Counted from the stretch's first letter, positions 10,701 through 23,000 are shown. The stretch: DNA of 64,000 nt from Crossaster papposus (GCA_037893245.1 JBAIAA010000433.1:434001-498000); one strand, 5' to 3'. Program-made: numbers and translations. The notes: generated from the letters alone by a model not told the origin.

Positions 10701-13700
10701 AACAAAATGGCCCTTGAAGTTAGCATTTCATTTCAGCCCCCACCTGCCTCACCGTGCGGATCCTCGTCTAGCTTATGTTGTGACAGAATTTATGTTAAGA
10801 CCCTTTATGCCGTCTTGGGTCAATGCAACACTGGTTGGTTTCTGAGCAATTATATACATTCTTGCTTGCATGTAAATCACAGCTCAGGTGAAGCCTAGTT
10901 TTGCATTTGAAAACGATTCTGCTGGGATGGAAACGTCAGGCCTCCTAATAACTTTTATCAATTATATATTTCAGATCATTCCAGATAGCGAACAGTTTGT
11001 AACAGTATTATTATGTAAATCAAATTAATTAATGGTCTGCTGTAAGATATAATTGTACAATTTTTCTTTTCATTTAGTCATTTATCAGCGGAAAAATCAG
11101 CTCCCGTATTCGTCAACTAAGACTTAAAGAGAACAGGAAAACTGAAATCAGTGGCACAGGGGAAGCAACTGCAACACCACACAAGAAGTTTAGACTGTCA
11201 ACAAGGTAATTATAATGCACACAATGACAATATGAACTGCTTAGTTAATAATAAGTTAATTTCATTGGTTGATCTAATTTTACCACCGGTAGGACTATCA
11301 AGTGACCTGTGGGAGCACTATTTTGCAAAATAGTCAGGAACTATGTATGAGATACATGTATAATAAAACAAAAATGTGTAATTTCAAGGATTTTTTGTCA
11401 ATTACCGATCCCACTGTGTTTCCTGACTTTGAATACCTCCCTTGGTCCTTTCTCATCGGGAGGTAGTCAAAATGAGCCAACACATAGGGACCAGTGATCT
11501 GCATTACTGCACTCCTCGAATTGTAATGCTCACGAATTTCTGAAGATAATGTTGATATTATACAAATATAAAAAGGTTTGCATGAAAATAGTGAAAACAA
11601 ATGACCTTGAGGTGTTGGATGATTGAGACTCTCCTGAGGTGAAGCAGAGGGAAACAGTCCCATCAATCATCCAAAAAACGAGAAGTTATTACTTTTCACT
11701 ATTTCCCTCAAGACCATTTTTTATTTGGTTTACTATACCTCGTAAATATTCATCAGGCAGTACGAAGACTTGGGGAATAGAGTAAAAAACCATCACATGG
11801 TTGAGTTGCTGGGAAGGATCAATGAAATTCTGCGGCTGCCTGAAGAATATTTATAAGGTATGGTAACCTGTACTAAGACTAAATATCTATGTGTAACAAA
11901 CAAATTCCCTGCTGATGCAAGGGATTGATTCAGACCAATGAGTCAAGGAATCTAATGTGTTATTGATTCTTTGTGATAGACCTTTTCTTAGTGGACGAAT
12001 TCTCACCGAGGAAGAGTTCTCAGCTAGAGTAGAAGAACTGAAGCAAGAATGGGAAGGCCAAAGAGCCACAGCTAAGCTGAAACTCATCATGACGGAGCTG
12101 CGACCAAACCTAAGGAAATGGATGGAAGGCAAGACTCCAATTGAAGTTTCGCAAAAATTTGCTTGTCTGCAGGAAGGAAGTTACGTAAGTTCGGTTTTTT
12201 TTTTTTTATGATCAATGAGTAAAGGCTTTTAATTTGGGATGTACTTTCAGCATCTTTTGTAAAAAAAGATATCTCTGAACAAATTTATCATTAAGTCGAA
12301 TCTTAGCTGTAGGCCACGTTTCAAATTTTCAGCGTAATCACTTATCAGAGTTTTATAATTTTTGTCTGGAAACAGACACAGTCCAACTAATCGTTTTTTG
12401 GTGACTTGGACTCAACTTGAGTCTAGGCGGCAAAAGATTTAGACTTGGACTGAACTATTATGACTCAACACTCAGGCCTCATCATTTGTTGGTGTAAATT
12501 CAATTTGTCGATTGCCATGGCAAGGAAAGGTTAATCAGCTCAGCTGCCTTTTTATGTTAGACTTTCTTTTTACTTTCTGACTATAGGTCTATATATAATC
12601 ATGGAGCTATATAGCATATAGCTCCATGATATAATACACTCGTTCTAGCACACATGTCTATCTTGCTTTCGTGCAGTGGTTGATTGGTTTGGTTTTGTAT
12701 CAATGTAGTGATTCAAGATTGTACAGATTCAGCCCCCAGAATTAATTTATTTTATTTCCTCCCTTTTGAAGATCTTGGATGAATGTCATTACCTCATCAG
12801 TCCTTCTGATCCTCGAAAAGGGCAACAGATGGTGGAGCAGAACAGTGCAACTCTCTTTGAGAAGGTCTCAAAGATCATACATTGTGATTTGATTGAGGTA
12901 ATTAATTTTTAAATTGTAACAACCCTTAGCTGGAATAACAATATAATACATCTAGGTAGTATTTTCACACTTCACGGTTTATTCATACCAAAAACAATGT
13001 GTAGCGAATCATGTAATGATGCATTTGACTCTAAATATTTCAGATTTCCAACGATTTTCCTCGTTTTCTACTGTCGCAGACTGCGAGGCAAGTTAGTGCA
13101 TACTTTTACGACTCTATAATGCGGACGTTGGAGAAATCACATTAGTAGCTAACCAAAACTCAGCTGAATTTATGGCGGGTCGCCGTTTATTCGCATTTGG
13201 AAAGTAATTGTTCGATAACTACATGTGGGCGGACTTTTCTGTTCGATGTTTAATTCAAAAGTAAAACACTTTTTACACAGACAGTTGATCTTTATGTGTT
13301 ATTGAAAACTAAGGAGTTATAAATTGTTACTTTATTTCAGCACGGACCCAGTGAGGCATCTGTCAAGATTTTACAAGCTCTAGAGGCAAAAGTGGCAATC
13401 CAGAAGGGCAAGGGTACCAAATCAAAGTCTGTAATTACCGTGGTGGAGGTAAGAGTTTCACGTTATTCTTTCCCAATTAGATCTACAAATATGCGGCATC
13501 TCAAAAGTTGGAACGATCCTGTACCCATTGGAATGCTCCTTCGAGAAGGCTTTTTTCCCATCGGGAATGCACCGTGTTCCATGTATTTCTACAACACCTT
13601 AACAATTCATATTGAATATCACCCCCAACAATTGTTGACTCTTGCAATCATTGAACACGGTTTAGTATTGGTTCCCAAAGTAGTCACGCCCATCTGTTGT

Positions 13701-14485
13701 GCCCATCCAAACAAATAAAGGTAATGTTTGGGGCACAAGGTTGGCTTTGAGCCCAGTGGCACACCCAGGAGGGATAGGGGCAGGCTCCAAAAAAGTTTCC
13801 AACCACAGTCCACCTGATCTCTTGACATATCAAGGGGAGTTGTGGGGGTGTGGGCTATTTTCATGGAGGTCAAGTGGGTGTATGCCTCAGTAGGCAGCAC
13901 TTTTGGTCAGATTTTACTCTTCCCCCACTTTTAATTAATTAAAAAAAAAAAAATTACCTTTGTGGGCCCCTGGGCAGGGGACGCCTTGAGCCCCAAAATT
14001 CCCCCCCCCCCCCACCCCCACTCACTCCTTGCATTTGCTTCTAGTCAAGTGAGTAAACTTCAAGATACATTACAAAAAGATGCATCACCCACAGTTGCCT
14101 AGTTTAATAAATAAATATTATATACTTTATATTATTTTCCATGCCTAAATTTGTGCAGGTAGAAGAAATTGACATGCCAGAAGATTCACTAAAACGCAAA
14201 CTCAAGGTCAAAGAGAAATCACCATTCGCGATAAGGACCATGAAGTTGGAAAATATTGCACAAACTTTCTGTGTGGGTGAAGGAATTGTTATTACATGTA
14301 AAACTACAGACCTGACCAAAGCTGTAATCACACTGTTGGCTGCCTACTATGTTTTTAATATTGACTATCCAGCCATATACGGACAGTTGTTAGGCTTTTT
14401 GCAGCAACACGTTCTTGAGGAACCCTACACCCACTTTAAGGGAACAAATTTCCAGCTTTTTTCAAGTAAGATAAAGAAACAGTAA
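7707..14485 (+). CDS. CIDE-N domain protein, multi-exon host-type gene (SAMD3-like uncharacterised C-terminal region)
   Basis: Exons read from GT-AG sites and phase: 7707-7791, 9132-9407, 10226-10467, 11078-11205, (11757-11857), 11980-12184, 12772-12897, 13341-13448 and 14159-14485. Exons 1-2 join to a CIDE-N (CAD/DFF-type) domain: start MPVFKLWNGARTVKRVV, then KEKLGIPAG, LVLDQDGTELDDD and a LLLLTSAE end strand. In apoptotic nuclease complexes such domains pair with one another. The middle and C-terminal parts (YFFRYPQMKETAYY, SGKISSRIRQLR, ILDECHYLISPSDPR, and a last exon of 108 residues) resemble the poorly characterised 'SAM domain-containing protein 3-like' family of fish and invertebrates, which I recognise only loosely. 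No catalytic motif is visible. The start is the first ATG before the CIDE-N strand. Skipping the bracketed exon gives about 498 residues in one frame; including it brings in a stop. Introns carry several MITEs. Gene-level call is firm, function is not. Confidence 0.8.
8005..8675. repeat. Foldback element of inverted 16-bp TCGGAC arrays in intron 1
   Basis: The left arm (about 8005-8160) carries units such as GTCCGACGCCTCATAA. The right arm (about 8440-8672) carries the complement TTATGAGGCGTCGGAC in at least eight degenerate copies. The middle (about 8165-8435) is unique. Arms made of iterated short units in opposite orientation are typical of foldback-type elements. It lies wholly in an intron of the CIDE-N gene. 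Confidence 0.65.
8746..8905. repeat. Imperfect palindrome (MITE-like) in intron 1
   Basis: GTCGCTGGGGGCAGCAAACA near 8778-8797 is matched by its near-exact complement TGTTTGCTTCCCCCAGCGAC near 8848-8867. The flanks also pair (GAGTCCGCTAG against CTAGACAGCGGACT). The whole can fold into a hairpin of about 150 bases. No target duplication was found. Confidence 0.5.
10471..10685. mobile_element. MITE with TCTCAAAAGTCGGAA terminal inverted repeats, intron 3
   Basis: The left end reads TAGGGAGTTTCTCAAAAGTC and the right end reads GACTTTTGAGACTCCCTA, giving inverted repeats of about 20 bases around 10471 and 10685. Internal sequence contains repeated TTCC/GGAA words (GGAATGTTCC, GGAACATTCC) that extend the fold. 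It starts only four bases after the donor site of exon 3. A degenerate relative lies in intron 8 near 13488-13580. It is non-coding. Confidence 0.65.
13488..13585. repeat. Partial relative of the intron-3 MITE
   Basis: The words CATCTCAAAAGTTGGAACG, GGAATGCTCCTTC and GCACCGTGTTCC match the left half of the MITE at 10471 with substitutions. The right end was not identified. It lies in intron 8 of the CIDE-N gene. Confidence 0.4.
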
Positions 14486-15669
14486 ATATAGAGAAAAAGT
14501 ACCTGTGGGGAAATCAAGTTCCACTGTAGTACAAAAAGTTACACAAGTTACAGTAGGCCTACATGACATGTTCTGTGGATGTTATTGTGACCAGCCAGAC
14601 TTAATTGTTACTGAATTATGCTGCCAGGCCCCGTACAAGCATCATTTGTATATAGTCTGTGTTATTTTCTAAAATTAAATCATGCACTTGCAAATAATCC
14701 GTATAGTTTGTTGAACCGTATGCGAGCGCCCTCTTGTGTTCTTAACTTTGTATTGCGCTATCGCATTACATCATTGGCATTTGCATTGTATGTGGGTTCC
14801 ACCATAGACAGCTTTACTATTTTGCACAAACACGCTGCTCGGACTCGCATTCCTTACATTAAATAATAGTCTTCTTGGAGACTAAGCAAGCATGGGTAGG
14901 GTACTTGACTGCTTGGCGTTCATGCAACCACACCTTGCATCATTTATGCTTCTCTTGAAGTTTATAATAATATTGCCAGCTTTGCCGTGGCGTTGACGAT
15001 ACATTGTCGTCCATTATATTAAGTGAGGCATGGGTGTATGAGACTACAACTGCTCCGGTGAGTACTCAACCTTGTGTTCGATAATTTGTAGTGATTTTGT
15101 GTCTAGTTATAGCACTATTTTATTAAACACATTTTTAAATGAAGACTCCCAAGTCTAAATATAATTGTATGTTATGTAGGAATGAGAATAAACCTGACTG
15201 AATTGTTTGTATAGATATGAGCATGATAAATGTGAAACGTTGTTGCTCTGATGAAACCTTGTTGTCAGACATTATCGGTGCATCTCTTAAACATAACATG
15301 ATATATAGGGTCAATGTACTTACTTGTCAACATAAAATATTGGACAATATGGATTGTTTTTGACCTTTGACAGTTACTAGTACTGTAGTAGTAATATAAT
15401 TGTGTGAAATCTTTTTATGACCTGTGGTTCGAAAGAACGAATCCGATAAAAACACATTTAAGAGATGGCTTATTTTACAATACTATTTTATTTTAGCTAT
15501 TACTCTGGTCAAGGCCGGACTTCTGCTAATTTCATCGCTGATAGTCTCCTCTTGCAGCATCTGGGTATGGGTCATACATTAAATGTTATTTTTGTTTTAA
15601 TAATTATGTATTCAATGAAAATATGATGGGTAGTACCATAGGTGGTATGGCATCCCAAAGTTTTCATAC
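14486..15669. other. Intergenic region, no gene seen
   Basis: This stretch follows the stop of the CIDE-N gene and precedes the 12-kb Gypsy element. It is AT-rich and presumably contains the 3' untranslated part of the gene. An 82-codon open frame at 14618 has no recognisable features. Nothing else is supported. Confidence 0.5.
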
Positions 15670-18021
15670 TGTGGCGGAAATGTAATAAGATTTTAGAAGA
15701 GAGAAAAACAAACAACGAACGACTGTTATTTATTTTTCAATTGGACTTGACTTTGTCCCGACCTCGTTGGCTAAATAATAATTTGATAAGCCTACGCGTT
15801 TCGGGAAAACAGTCCAATCTTAATTACACGGTCCAAAATAGCGCTGCCACCAGGCGGAAAATTTATAGGCACTAAACCCCCGGAGTTCCGCCTCACCGGT
15901 TTAGTATTTCTCGATCTCAGGCTCTGGTTCGTAGTCACAATATATGACCCAGTGAAGAAGTATAACGTGCAGTCCCAAACAGTCTCTATTTTACTAAGGA
16001 CAATTATGATACTAAAAGAAATTCACTCTTCAGGCAAATATTCAACACAACTCAAGAATATTAATTATTTAATTCCAATCCACACAAATACAGATGTGCT
16101 AAAGCTCAGTCAAGTTCGCCTATATAATTACTTAAGACTTTAAATATGGGCTGAGGAAATACAATGCTCTCTGCACTGGCTAAGAACGAGCCTTATTCTC
16201 TGAATTAATTCACCAAGTCGAGGATGCAATCAAAGGTAGTGCTCTCTGTACTGGGAGGAAAATAACCAGTCTCCAAGTTATACCCCTAAACAGCTTAAAT
16301 AAATCAACCACACAGGCAATCCTTATGCCTCTTAATCGGAATATCACTAGGCAATTCCTATGCCACTCGAAATAACTATCACTCGGCAATCCTATGCCCT
16401 CTAAACAATTTAACGCCAAGTCAAGGCCTCTGACTAAGTCTGCCAGTAGTTTCTTGAATCTCCTTAGCACGTGGAATAACTTGGATGACCTTAGATTACT
16501 TTATCAAACTCTTCCATTCCATTAATAAGCAGGCTAACTCACGATGTATCCTCTGAACTCGGGTCCAGCTCCTCAACTCGCTCCTCTAGTCTGCTCCTCA
16601 CTTGCTCCTCTCCTCTGCTCCTCGACTCGCTCCTCTGCTCCTCAAAGGATAGTGCTCTCTGCACCGGGAAGAAAATAACCAGTCTCCAAGTTAAACCCCT
16701 AAACAGCTTAAATAAATTAACCACACAGGCAAATCCTTATGCCTCTTAATCTGTAGTACACTACACTAAGCAATCTCTTTGCTCCTCAAAATAACAATCC
16801 GCACTAGGCAAACCTTTGCCCTCTAAACAAATTAACGCTAAGTCAAGGCCTCTGACTAAGTCTGCCAGTAGTTTCTTGAATCTCCTTAGCACGTGGAATA
16901 ACTTAGATGACCTTGGATTATTTTATCAAACTCCTCCATTCCATTAATAAGCAGGCTAACTCACGATGTGACTATGTATCCTCTAGACTCGGGTCCAGCT
17001 CCTCAGCTCCTCAATTTGCTCCTCTTATTAGTCTGCTCCTCAACTTCAATTCTCCTCAGCTCCAATTCGGCTAGCTCCTCCAATTAGATTGTCTTCTCCC
17101 CACTCCCTTCCTCCGTTTGCTTAATGGTTGCCTCCTCTGCCGCTCCTCAATTTGCTCCTCTTATTGGCAGCGCAGCGCCCAGCTAACCCAGATCAACCAG
17201 ACCAGACAAGACAAGACAAGACCCCGAATTCACCAAAATGTGCCCCTTTTATACGGCTTTGAATCGCGCGCCTTACGCGCGTACTTTTCATGAGCGTAGT
17301 AAATAGGCCACGCCCACAAGTTGTAAAACAACGAAAATTACTATGCACAACAAAGTTTTCGTTCATCAGTAAATCAATTATTTTAACAGTATATTTCTCA
17401 ATCAAAGTATTCACATATTCTTCAAACTCTAAACTTTCATTTACACTTAAAATACAACTCCAAAGTTTCCAAGGTTTTCCAAGTAGAAGCAAAAACTAAG
17501 TTTATGACAGCACGTAAACATTACCTACTTTCATTGATAATAACTCAGTGATGTCATCCTCATAAATATTCATGACTGAAGTCACTGACTAAGCAGACGA
17601 AAAACATTGACAAATTGGTAATTGAATCCTTGCTCAATGTTCTTCTTAAAAACTTAACTAAAAGACTGAATTAGATAGAAATTAACTCAAGACAACTTTC
17701 TAGTATATAAATTATAAATTCTAAAGTCTAAACCAAGAAATAATCCTTAAAAACTTGGAACCAATCCGTATCGACTTTAGAGATTCAGAAGGCAGCCATC
17801 TTGGATTTAGAAAACCCTATTTTTAGAACACATTATAAACACGTGCAAACAGCTGACATGTATCGTGTATCATGACGGTTGGTGAAATCTATTTTGAATT
17901 CTAGCGATAAAATATGGTATTAAACAGTCATCATCTAATCTAAAGGATGTAATCTAAGGTGAGCTTGTCCAGATATAAAGGTGAGTTTTAGGAAAATGAC
18001 CAGGGGGGCATTTTCGTCACA
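15670..18021 (-). repeat. Left (3') LTR of Gypsy-1
   Basis: This LTR is 2,352 bp, long for a Gypsy element. It contains an internal direct duplication of about 280 bases (about 16235-16515 and 16645-16945, both with CCAGTCTCCAAGTTA and TTAGCACGTGGAATAAC). It also has a CTCCTC-rich simple stretch around 16556-16645 and again near 16990-17165. Small open frames in it are identical between the two LTRs and look fortuitous. Confidence 0.93.
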
Positions 18022-18701
18022 CAGCCCTCCCCCAAGCCTTTGCTGTCCTCAGCAAGTTTAGATTTAAAAAGTAAAAAACAGTTATAGGCAATACGCCCAT
18101 GTTATTTTTAAGAAAGTATTTCATTAAAGTGACTTAAGGGCAATAATCAATGAAACCTCGAAATGTGGAGAAGTACCATGTTTAAACATCTCGTCATATA
18201 GTACAATTAATAATAATTTACATACATCTCGTCGTCAGACCTCATCCTAGCAATTGGGAATTTTACACAAATTACAATTTGTATCTATATAGAATTTTGA
18301 CACAAACATTTTGACTAATCATTATGTACATTAAAATCCATCAAAACTGGTCAGTAATTATTATATATATATTATCATTTGTTTACCCAACTTGAGATAC
18401 TCTTAAGTTATCATCAAGTTAACCAATATCACTTTTAAGTTTAAGAATTATAATTAATGTAAAACTAAACAAAATGCAATGCAACTGCAAGTACAATGTT
18501 GGCCTCAATCATAACTAGTACATGTATGCTTTCTATATTACTATTACGTAGTACTAGGTCACTTTAATCAACAATATAGCCATCTCAAAACACCATTTGT
18601 ATTTTGTACACAAGGGGGAAAAATTAAGTAATTCCGCCCAAATTATTTTAATTATTATTCAAAATGTACATTTATTTTACTGCATCGGGACCCTGTGTCT
18701 T
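18022..18701 (-). other. 3' untranslated internal region of Gypsy-1 with polypurine tract
   Basis: On the - strand the sequence next to the 3' LTR (18022-18037) reads CTTGGGGGAGGGCTG, a fitting polypurine tract for plus-strand priming. The remaining 660 bases up to the end of ORF3 are AT-rich and have no recognisable coding sequence on the - strand. Confidence 0.65.
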
Positions 18702-20069
18702 CTATTCTTCTCCTTGCTTAGCTTTCATTTCATATTCTCTCTCGGTGACATCCTGCCTCTTCATTCTTCCTTTCCTATCGTAAGTGGTCGATGTATGTTT
18801 CTCTGTGATTTTTATCACCCCATTCATCACATCTTTCCACTCAAGATTCTGCCAGCTACATCTTCTCTTTTTGGCTTTAGTGTTGTCCTCGTCGCTGCTG
18901 TTGTCGTCACTATTGCTGTCACTGTTGCTGTCGCTGTCGTTGTCGTCACTATTGCTGTCACTGTTGCTGTCGTTGTCGCTGTCGCAACTTTCTTTCTTCC
19001 AGTCTCTTATCATTTCTTTCATATATTTTGGTTTCCCACTGCTGAGTGGTGCCGAGTTACCGGTAGATGCCAGTCTCTCCAATTCTTGTTCCACATCAGA
19101 GCCCATTAAAGAGATTGCGGCTTCTGCAGCCTCAATCTCCTCTTCATCTTCTCCATCTTCCAAACTCTCTTCTTCCTCCATCTTGTTATTTTCTTCTCCT
19201 TCCTTCTGGTCCTCTTCTTTCCTCATCTTGTTCTCCTGTCTTGTCTTCAGGGTTTCTTCTTTCCTCATTTTGTTTTCTTCCTCCTGTCTTTCCCTTCGTT
19301 CCTTGGTGGTCTTGTTCTCTTCTTCTCCTTTGTTCTGATCCTCTTCTTCCCTAATCTTGTTATCTTCCTCTTCTCTTTTCTCGTGTTGCTCTTCCTTTCT
19401 CATCTTGATCTCCTCTTGTCTTTTCTTCAGGGTTTCTTCTTTTCGCATCTTGTTTTCTTCCTCTCTTTTCTTGTGTTCCTCCCTCATCTTGTTTTCTTCT
19501 GCTCTTTTCTTCTGGTTCTCGCCTCTCTTTCTTTGGTCCCCTTCGTCTCTTATCTTTCGGTCCTCTTCTCTCCTTCTTTTGTCTCCCTCGTCCCTTCTCT
19601 TTCGGTCCTCTTCTCTCCTTCTTTTGTCTCCCTCGTCTCTTCTCTTTCGGTCCTCTTCTCTCCTCCTTTGGTCCTCTTCTTTTTCCTGACCCAAAGCTCT
19701 AAGAGTTTGGTGCTCTTGTCCCCTCCTGAACTCTCTGTCATCCATTCTACGGGGACGGATCATCCATGGTTTTACCTGTTCGATTCTGGCGTTGATGCCG
19801 TTAACATCGGTTCCGTTCCTCAAATGGGCCACATCATAGTGCCGCTTGAGGTTAGATCTTCTCCCATACGTGAGGGGGCATCTTTGGCACTGAAACCGTT
19901 CTCGGTATTCCAGGTGTGTGGTTTTGTGCCTGTCGTAATTAAAACGCTTTCCAAAACAAACCCCACACACCTCGCATTCAAAAATCCGTCTCTCTTCCAA
20001 GATTTCTTGGAGATCCTGGAGTTCTTTCGCCATATTTCCTAATAAAAAAAAAATTCGGAAGAAGACCAT
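18702..20069 (-). CDS. Gypsy-1 third ORF: two C2H2 fingers plus a long charged coiled-coil region
   Basis: The ORF of 455 codons begins 25 bases after the pol stop, the place where env lies in retrovirus-like elements. A second ATG at codon 13 (MAKELQDLQ) may be the real start. Residues about 32-85 hold two C2H2 fingers (C-x2-C-x12-H-x3-H and C-x2-C-x12-H-x4-H). Residues about 125-320 are an almost uninterrupted run of E, K and R in repeats such as EEDRKRRDEGDKRRR. A Ser/Asp stretch (SDNDSNSDSNS type) follows. No signal peptide or membrane segment is seen, so it is not an envelope protein. A DNA- or RNA-binding role is plausible from the fingers but is inference. It may be a captured host sequence. 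The opposite strand shows hydrophobic and serine-rich open frames that are shadows of the charged repeats. Confidence 0.75.
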   Translation of the reverse strand: MVFFRIFFLLGNMAKELQDLQEILEERRIFECEVCGVCFGKRFNYDRHKTTHLEYRERFQCQRCPLTYGRRSNLKRHYDVAHLRNGTDVNGINARIEQVKPWMIRPRRMDDREFRRGQEHQTLRALGQEKEEDQRRREEDRKRRDEGDKRRREEDRKRRDEGDKRRREEDRKIRDEGDQRKRGENQKKRAEENKMREEHKKREEENKMRKEETLKKRQEEIKMRKEEQHEKREEEDNKIREEEDQNKGEEENKTTKERRERQEEENKMRKEETLKTRQENKMRKEEDQKEGEENNKMEEEESLEDGEDEEEIEAAEAAISLMGSDVEQELERLASTGNSAPLSSGKPKYMKEMIRDWKKESCDSDNDSNSDSNSDDNDSDSNSDSNSDDNSSDEDNTKAKKRRCSWQNLEWKDVMNGVIKITEKHTSTTYDRKGRMKRQDVTEREYEMKAKQGEE

Positions 20070-20094
20070 TATTTAATACAATTATATATTTTCA

Positions 20095-23000
20095 TTACAG
20101 GTCTTTATATCGTACTGGCAGACTCCTATGTCTGCCAGGGTTTCTCCTTTCTGGCATTTCTGACTCTTTGTCCCTTCTAGTGTTTTTCTTCACAGGTGGT
20201 CCATCATAGGGTTTTAACCTATCTGCATGTACCACAGCAAATTTGGCATTTCTCCCCTTCTTAATTCTGAACACGACCTCTGTGAGCTGCTTCACTACTT
20301 TGTACGGTCCTTCCCAAGGTAAGCTTAGTTTTGGACTTCTCCCTTTCTTAGTTGCTGAATTATGAAGCCACACATACATGCCCTCTGTGATTTTACATTC
20401 CTCTGCCCTCTTATTATAGTTCCTCTTTTGGTGTTCAGCTGCTCCTGTTAAACATTTCCTAGCCCTTTCATGTGCTACACATAAGCGTTCCCTCAACTCT
20501 TCTGCATAATCACTACTGTCACCAGAAATTTCCCTGCTAGGTTTCTCTAGTGTTAAATCTACTGGCAGCTCTACATTCCTCCCCAACATCATCATATTTG
20601 GAGTTTCCTGAGTGGACTCCTGGACGGCACTCCTATAAGCAAACAAAGCATAGGGTACTTGCTCATCCCAATCCTTCTGATTCCTAACTGGATCTACTAT
20701 GGTAGCTACGATATTCATCAAAGTCCTATTGAATCTCTCCACAAAACCATCCGATTTCGGATTATACGGAGTAGTCCTAGTCTTCTGAATCCCTAATAAG
20801 CTACAAACTTCAGCTACTAATTTAGATTCAAAGTTTCGCCCTTGATCGCTGTGCAACTCTCTTGGTACACCAAAACGACAAATAAACTGTTCCACTAATG
20901 TCCTAGCAATAACGTCTGCTGTCTGATTCGGTAGAGGGTATGCCTCTACCCATTTGGTAAAGTAATCCCCAACTACCAATATATATCTATTCCCTCTGTC
21001 TGACTCCGGTAGTGGTCCAAGTATGTCCATAGCTATCCTCTCCATGGGTGCTCCAACTGGGTACTGTTGCAGTGGGGCTTTCTTTTGTCTATGTGATTTT
21101 CGTCGGGTGCACATGCAGCATTTCTTAATGAATGACCTTACATCCTGACCCAATCCAACCCAATAGTACCGACCCTGCACTTTTTCCTTAGTTTTTCTAA
21201 TCCCAAGGTGTCCAGCTGTCTTTGATCCATGAAGTTCTTGTAACACCATTCGTCTGAATTTTCTAGGGAGAATAACTTTGTAGTCCACTTGTTTCCCATT
21301 GTCCGATTCCCATCTTCTGCAAAGAATGCCATCTTTTACTTCCAGTTGTTTCCACTGAGACCAGTAAATCTTGAACTCTGTAGACATTCCTGATAGCTCC
21401 TTCCATTCTGGTCGCGTTTCTTTGTTGTCCACCATATTTAACAATTTCTCTAACGTCGGGTCTGCATGTTGAGCCCGACGAATTTCCTCTCTCGTGATCG
21501 CTGGATCAATAGAAATGACTCTTAGATGACAATGAATTATCTCCTCCATTGCTATTGTCTTCCCCGTTTCCTGTGATACTGACGTTTGGTTTTCTTTCTT
21601 ATCTTTTTCAGCCTCAAGTCTGGTTTGACTGTTTGGCTGAAGTGTTCCAGTTACTGGCTCTGCTACCTCATCTTTGATATGAGTAGTTTGCTTCTCCACT
21701 GGTTCTTCTCGGCCACATTGATGACATATTCTCGAGAGTCCGTCAGCATTTCCGTGTTGTCTCCCTGGTCGATGTATCAACGTGATATTGTGTTGGCTAA
21801 TTGTCTCAAGCCATCGAGCTAATTGTCCCTCCGGATCCTTGAAGTTTGTCAACCAACGAAGTGCTCCATGATCTGTCCTTATTGTTATTGCCCTGCCATA
21901 CACGTACGGTTTGAAATGCTTTAGAGCAAAAACCACTGCCAACAATTCTCTTCTTGTAACACAGTAATTCTTCTCCTGTTTGGTTAAACTTCTACTGGAA
22001 TATGCGATCACTTTCTCCAGCCCATCTTGATTCTGTGAAAGTACCGCTCCAAGTGCGTAGCCACTGGCATCTGTGTCAAGTATGAAATCACACGCTGGTA
22101 ATGGATAAGACAAAATAGGTGCTGTTACCAACTTCTCCTTTAATACTGCAAAAGCTTGGTCACATTCTTCTGTCCACAAGAACGGTTTATTCTTCTCTGT
22201 AAGTCGGTGAAGTGGTCGTGCTGTGTCTGAAAATCCCTTGATAAAGCGACGGTAGTATGACGCCAAACCCAGAAAACTTCTGACCTCGGTCACTGTCTTG
22301 GGGCATTTCCAATTCTTTACAGCTTCAATCTTGCCGGGGTCTGTTTTAATTCCGTCTGCTGAAACAACGTGTCCTAAGTACTGCACACTTTGCTTGAGGA
22401 GGTGGCATTTCTTTGGTTTCAGCTTCAAATTCGCCCCTCGCAGTCGCTTAAGAACTGTCTCCAGACGTTCTAGTGCTTCAGGCACGGTTCTACCAAAACA
22501 CAATATGTCATCAATGTATAGTAACAGGATTTCCCACTGTAGTCCTGCCATTACTCGTTCCATCAAGCGTTCAAATGTAGCAGGGGCGTTACATAAACCA
22601 AATGGCATCACACCCCAGGAGTAAAGACCGCCTTGCACAACAAATGCAGATTTGTCCTTTGCTTCCTCGTCTAATTCAACTTGCCAATATCCAGAAGCTA
22701 AGTCGAGACTAGTGAACCATTTTGCTCCTGCCAAAGCGTTGAGTGAATCCTCGATATTTGGTACTGGATACGAGTCCTTTCTTGTCAAGTCGTTCAGTTT
22801 TCTGTAGTCGATGCAAAACCTCTTGGTGCCATCCTTCTTTGCCACTAAAACTACAGGTGAAGCCCACGGACTTGATGACGGTTCAATCAAATTTCTTTTG
22901 AGCAATTCATTAACTTGCTTGTCAATTTCTTCTCTGTTTGACCCTGGTGCTCTTCTTGGTCGCTGTTTAATTGGTGCTGATGTTCCCGTTTCAATCCGGT

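Noticed and set aside
15642..17499. Open frames of 60-99 codons within the Gypsy-1 LTRs (repeated at 25331-27302)
   Set aside because: Identical in both LTRs because the LTRs are identical; no recognisable protein features.
18597..20042. Hydrophobic and serine-rich open frames of 95-219 codons on the + strand
   Set aside because: Shadows of the charged E/K/R repeats of the Gypsy-1 third ORF on the other strand.
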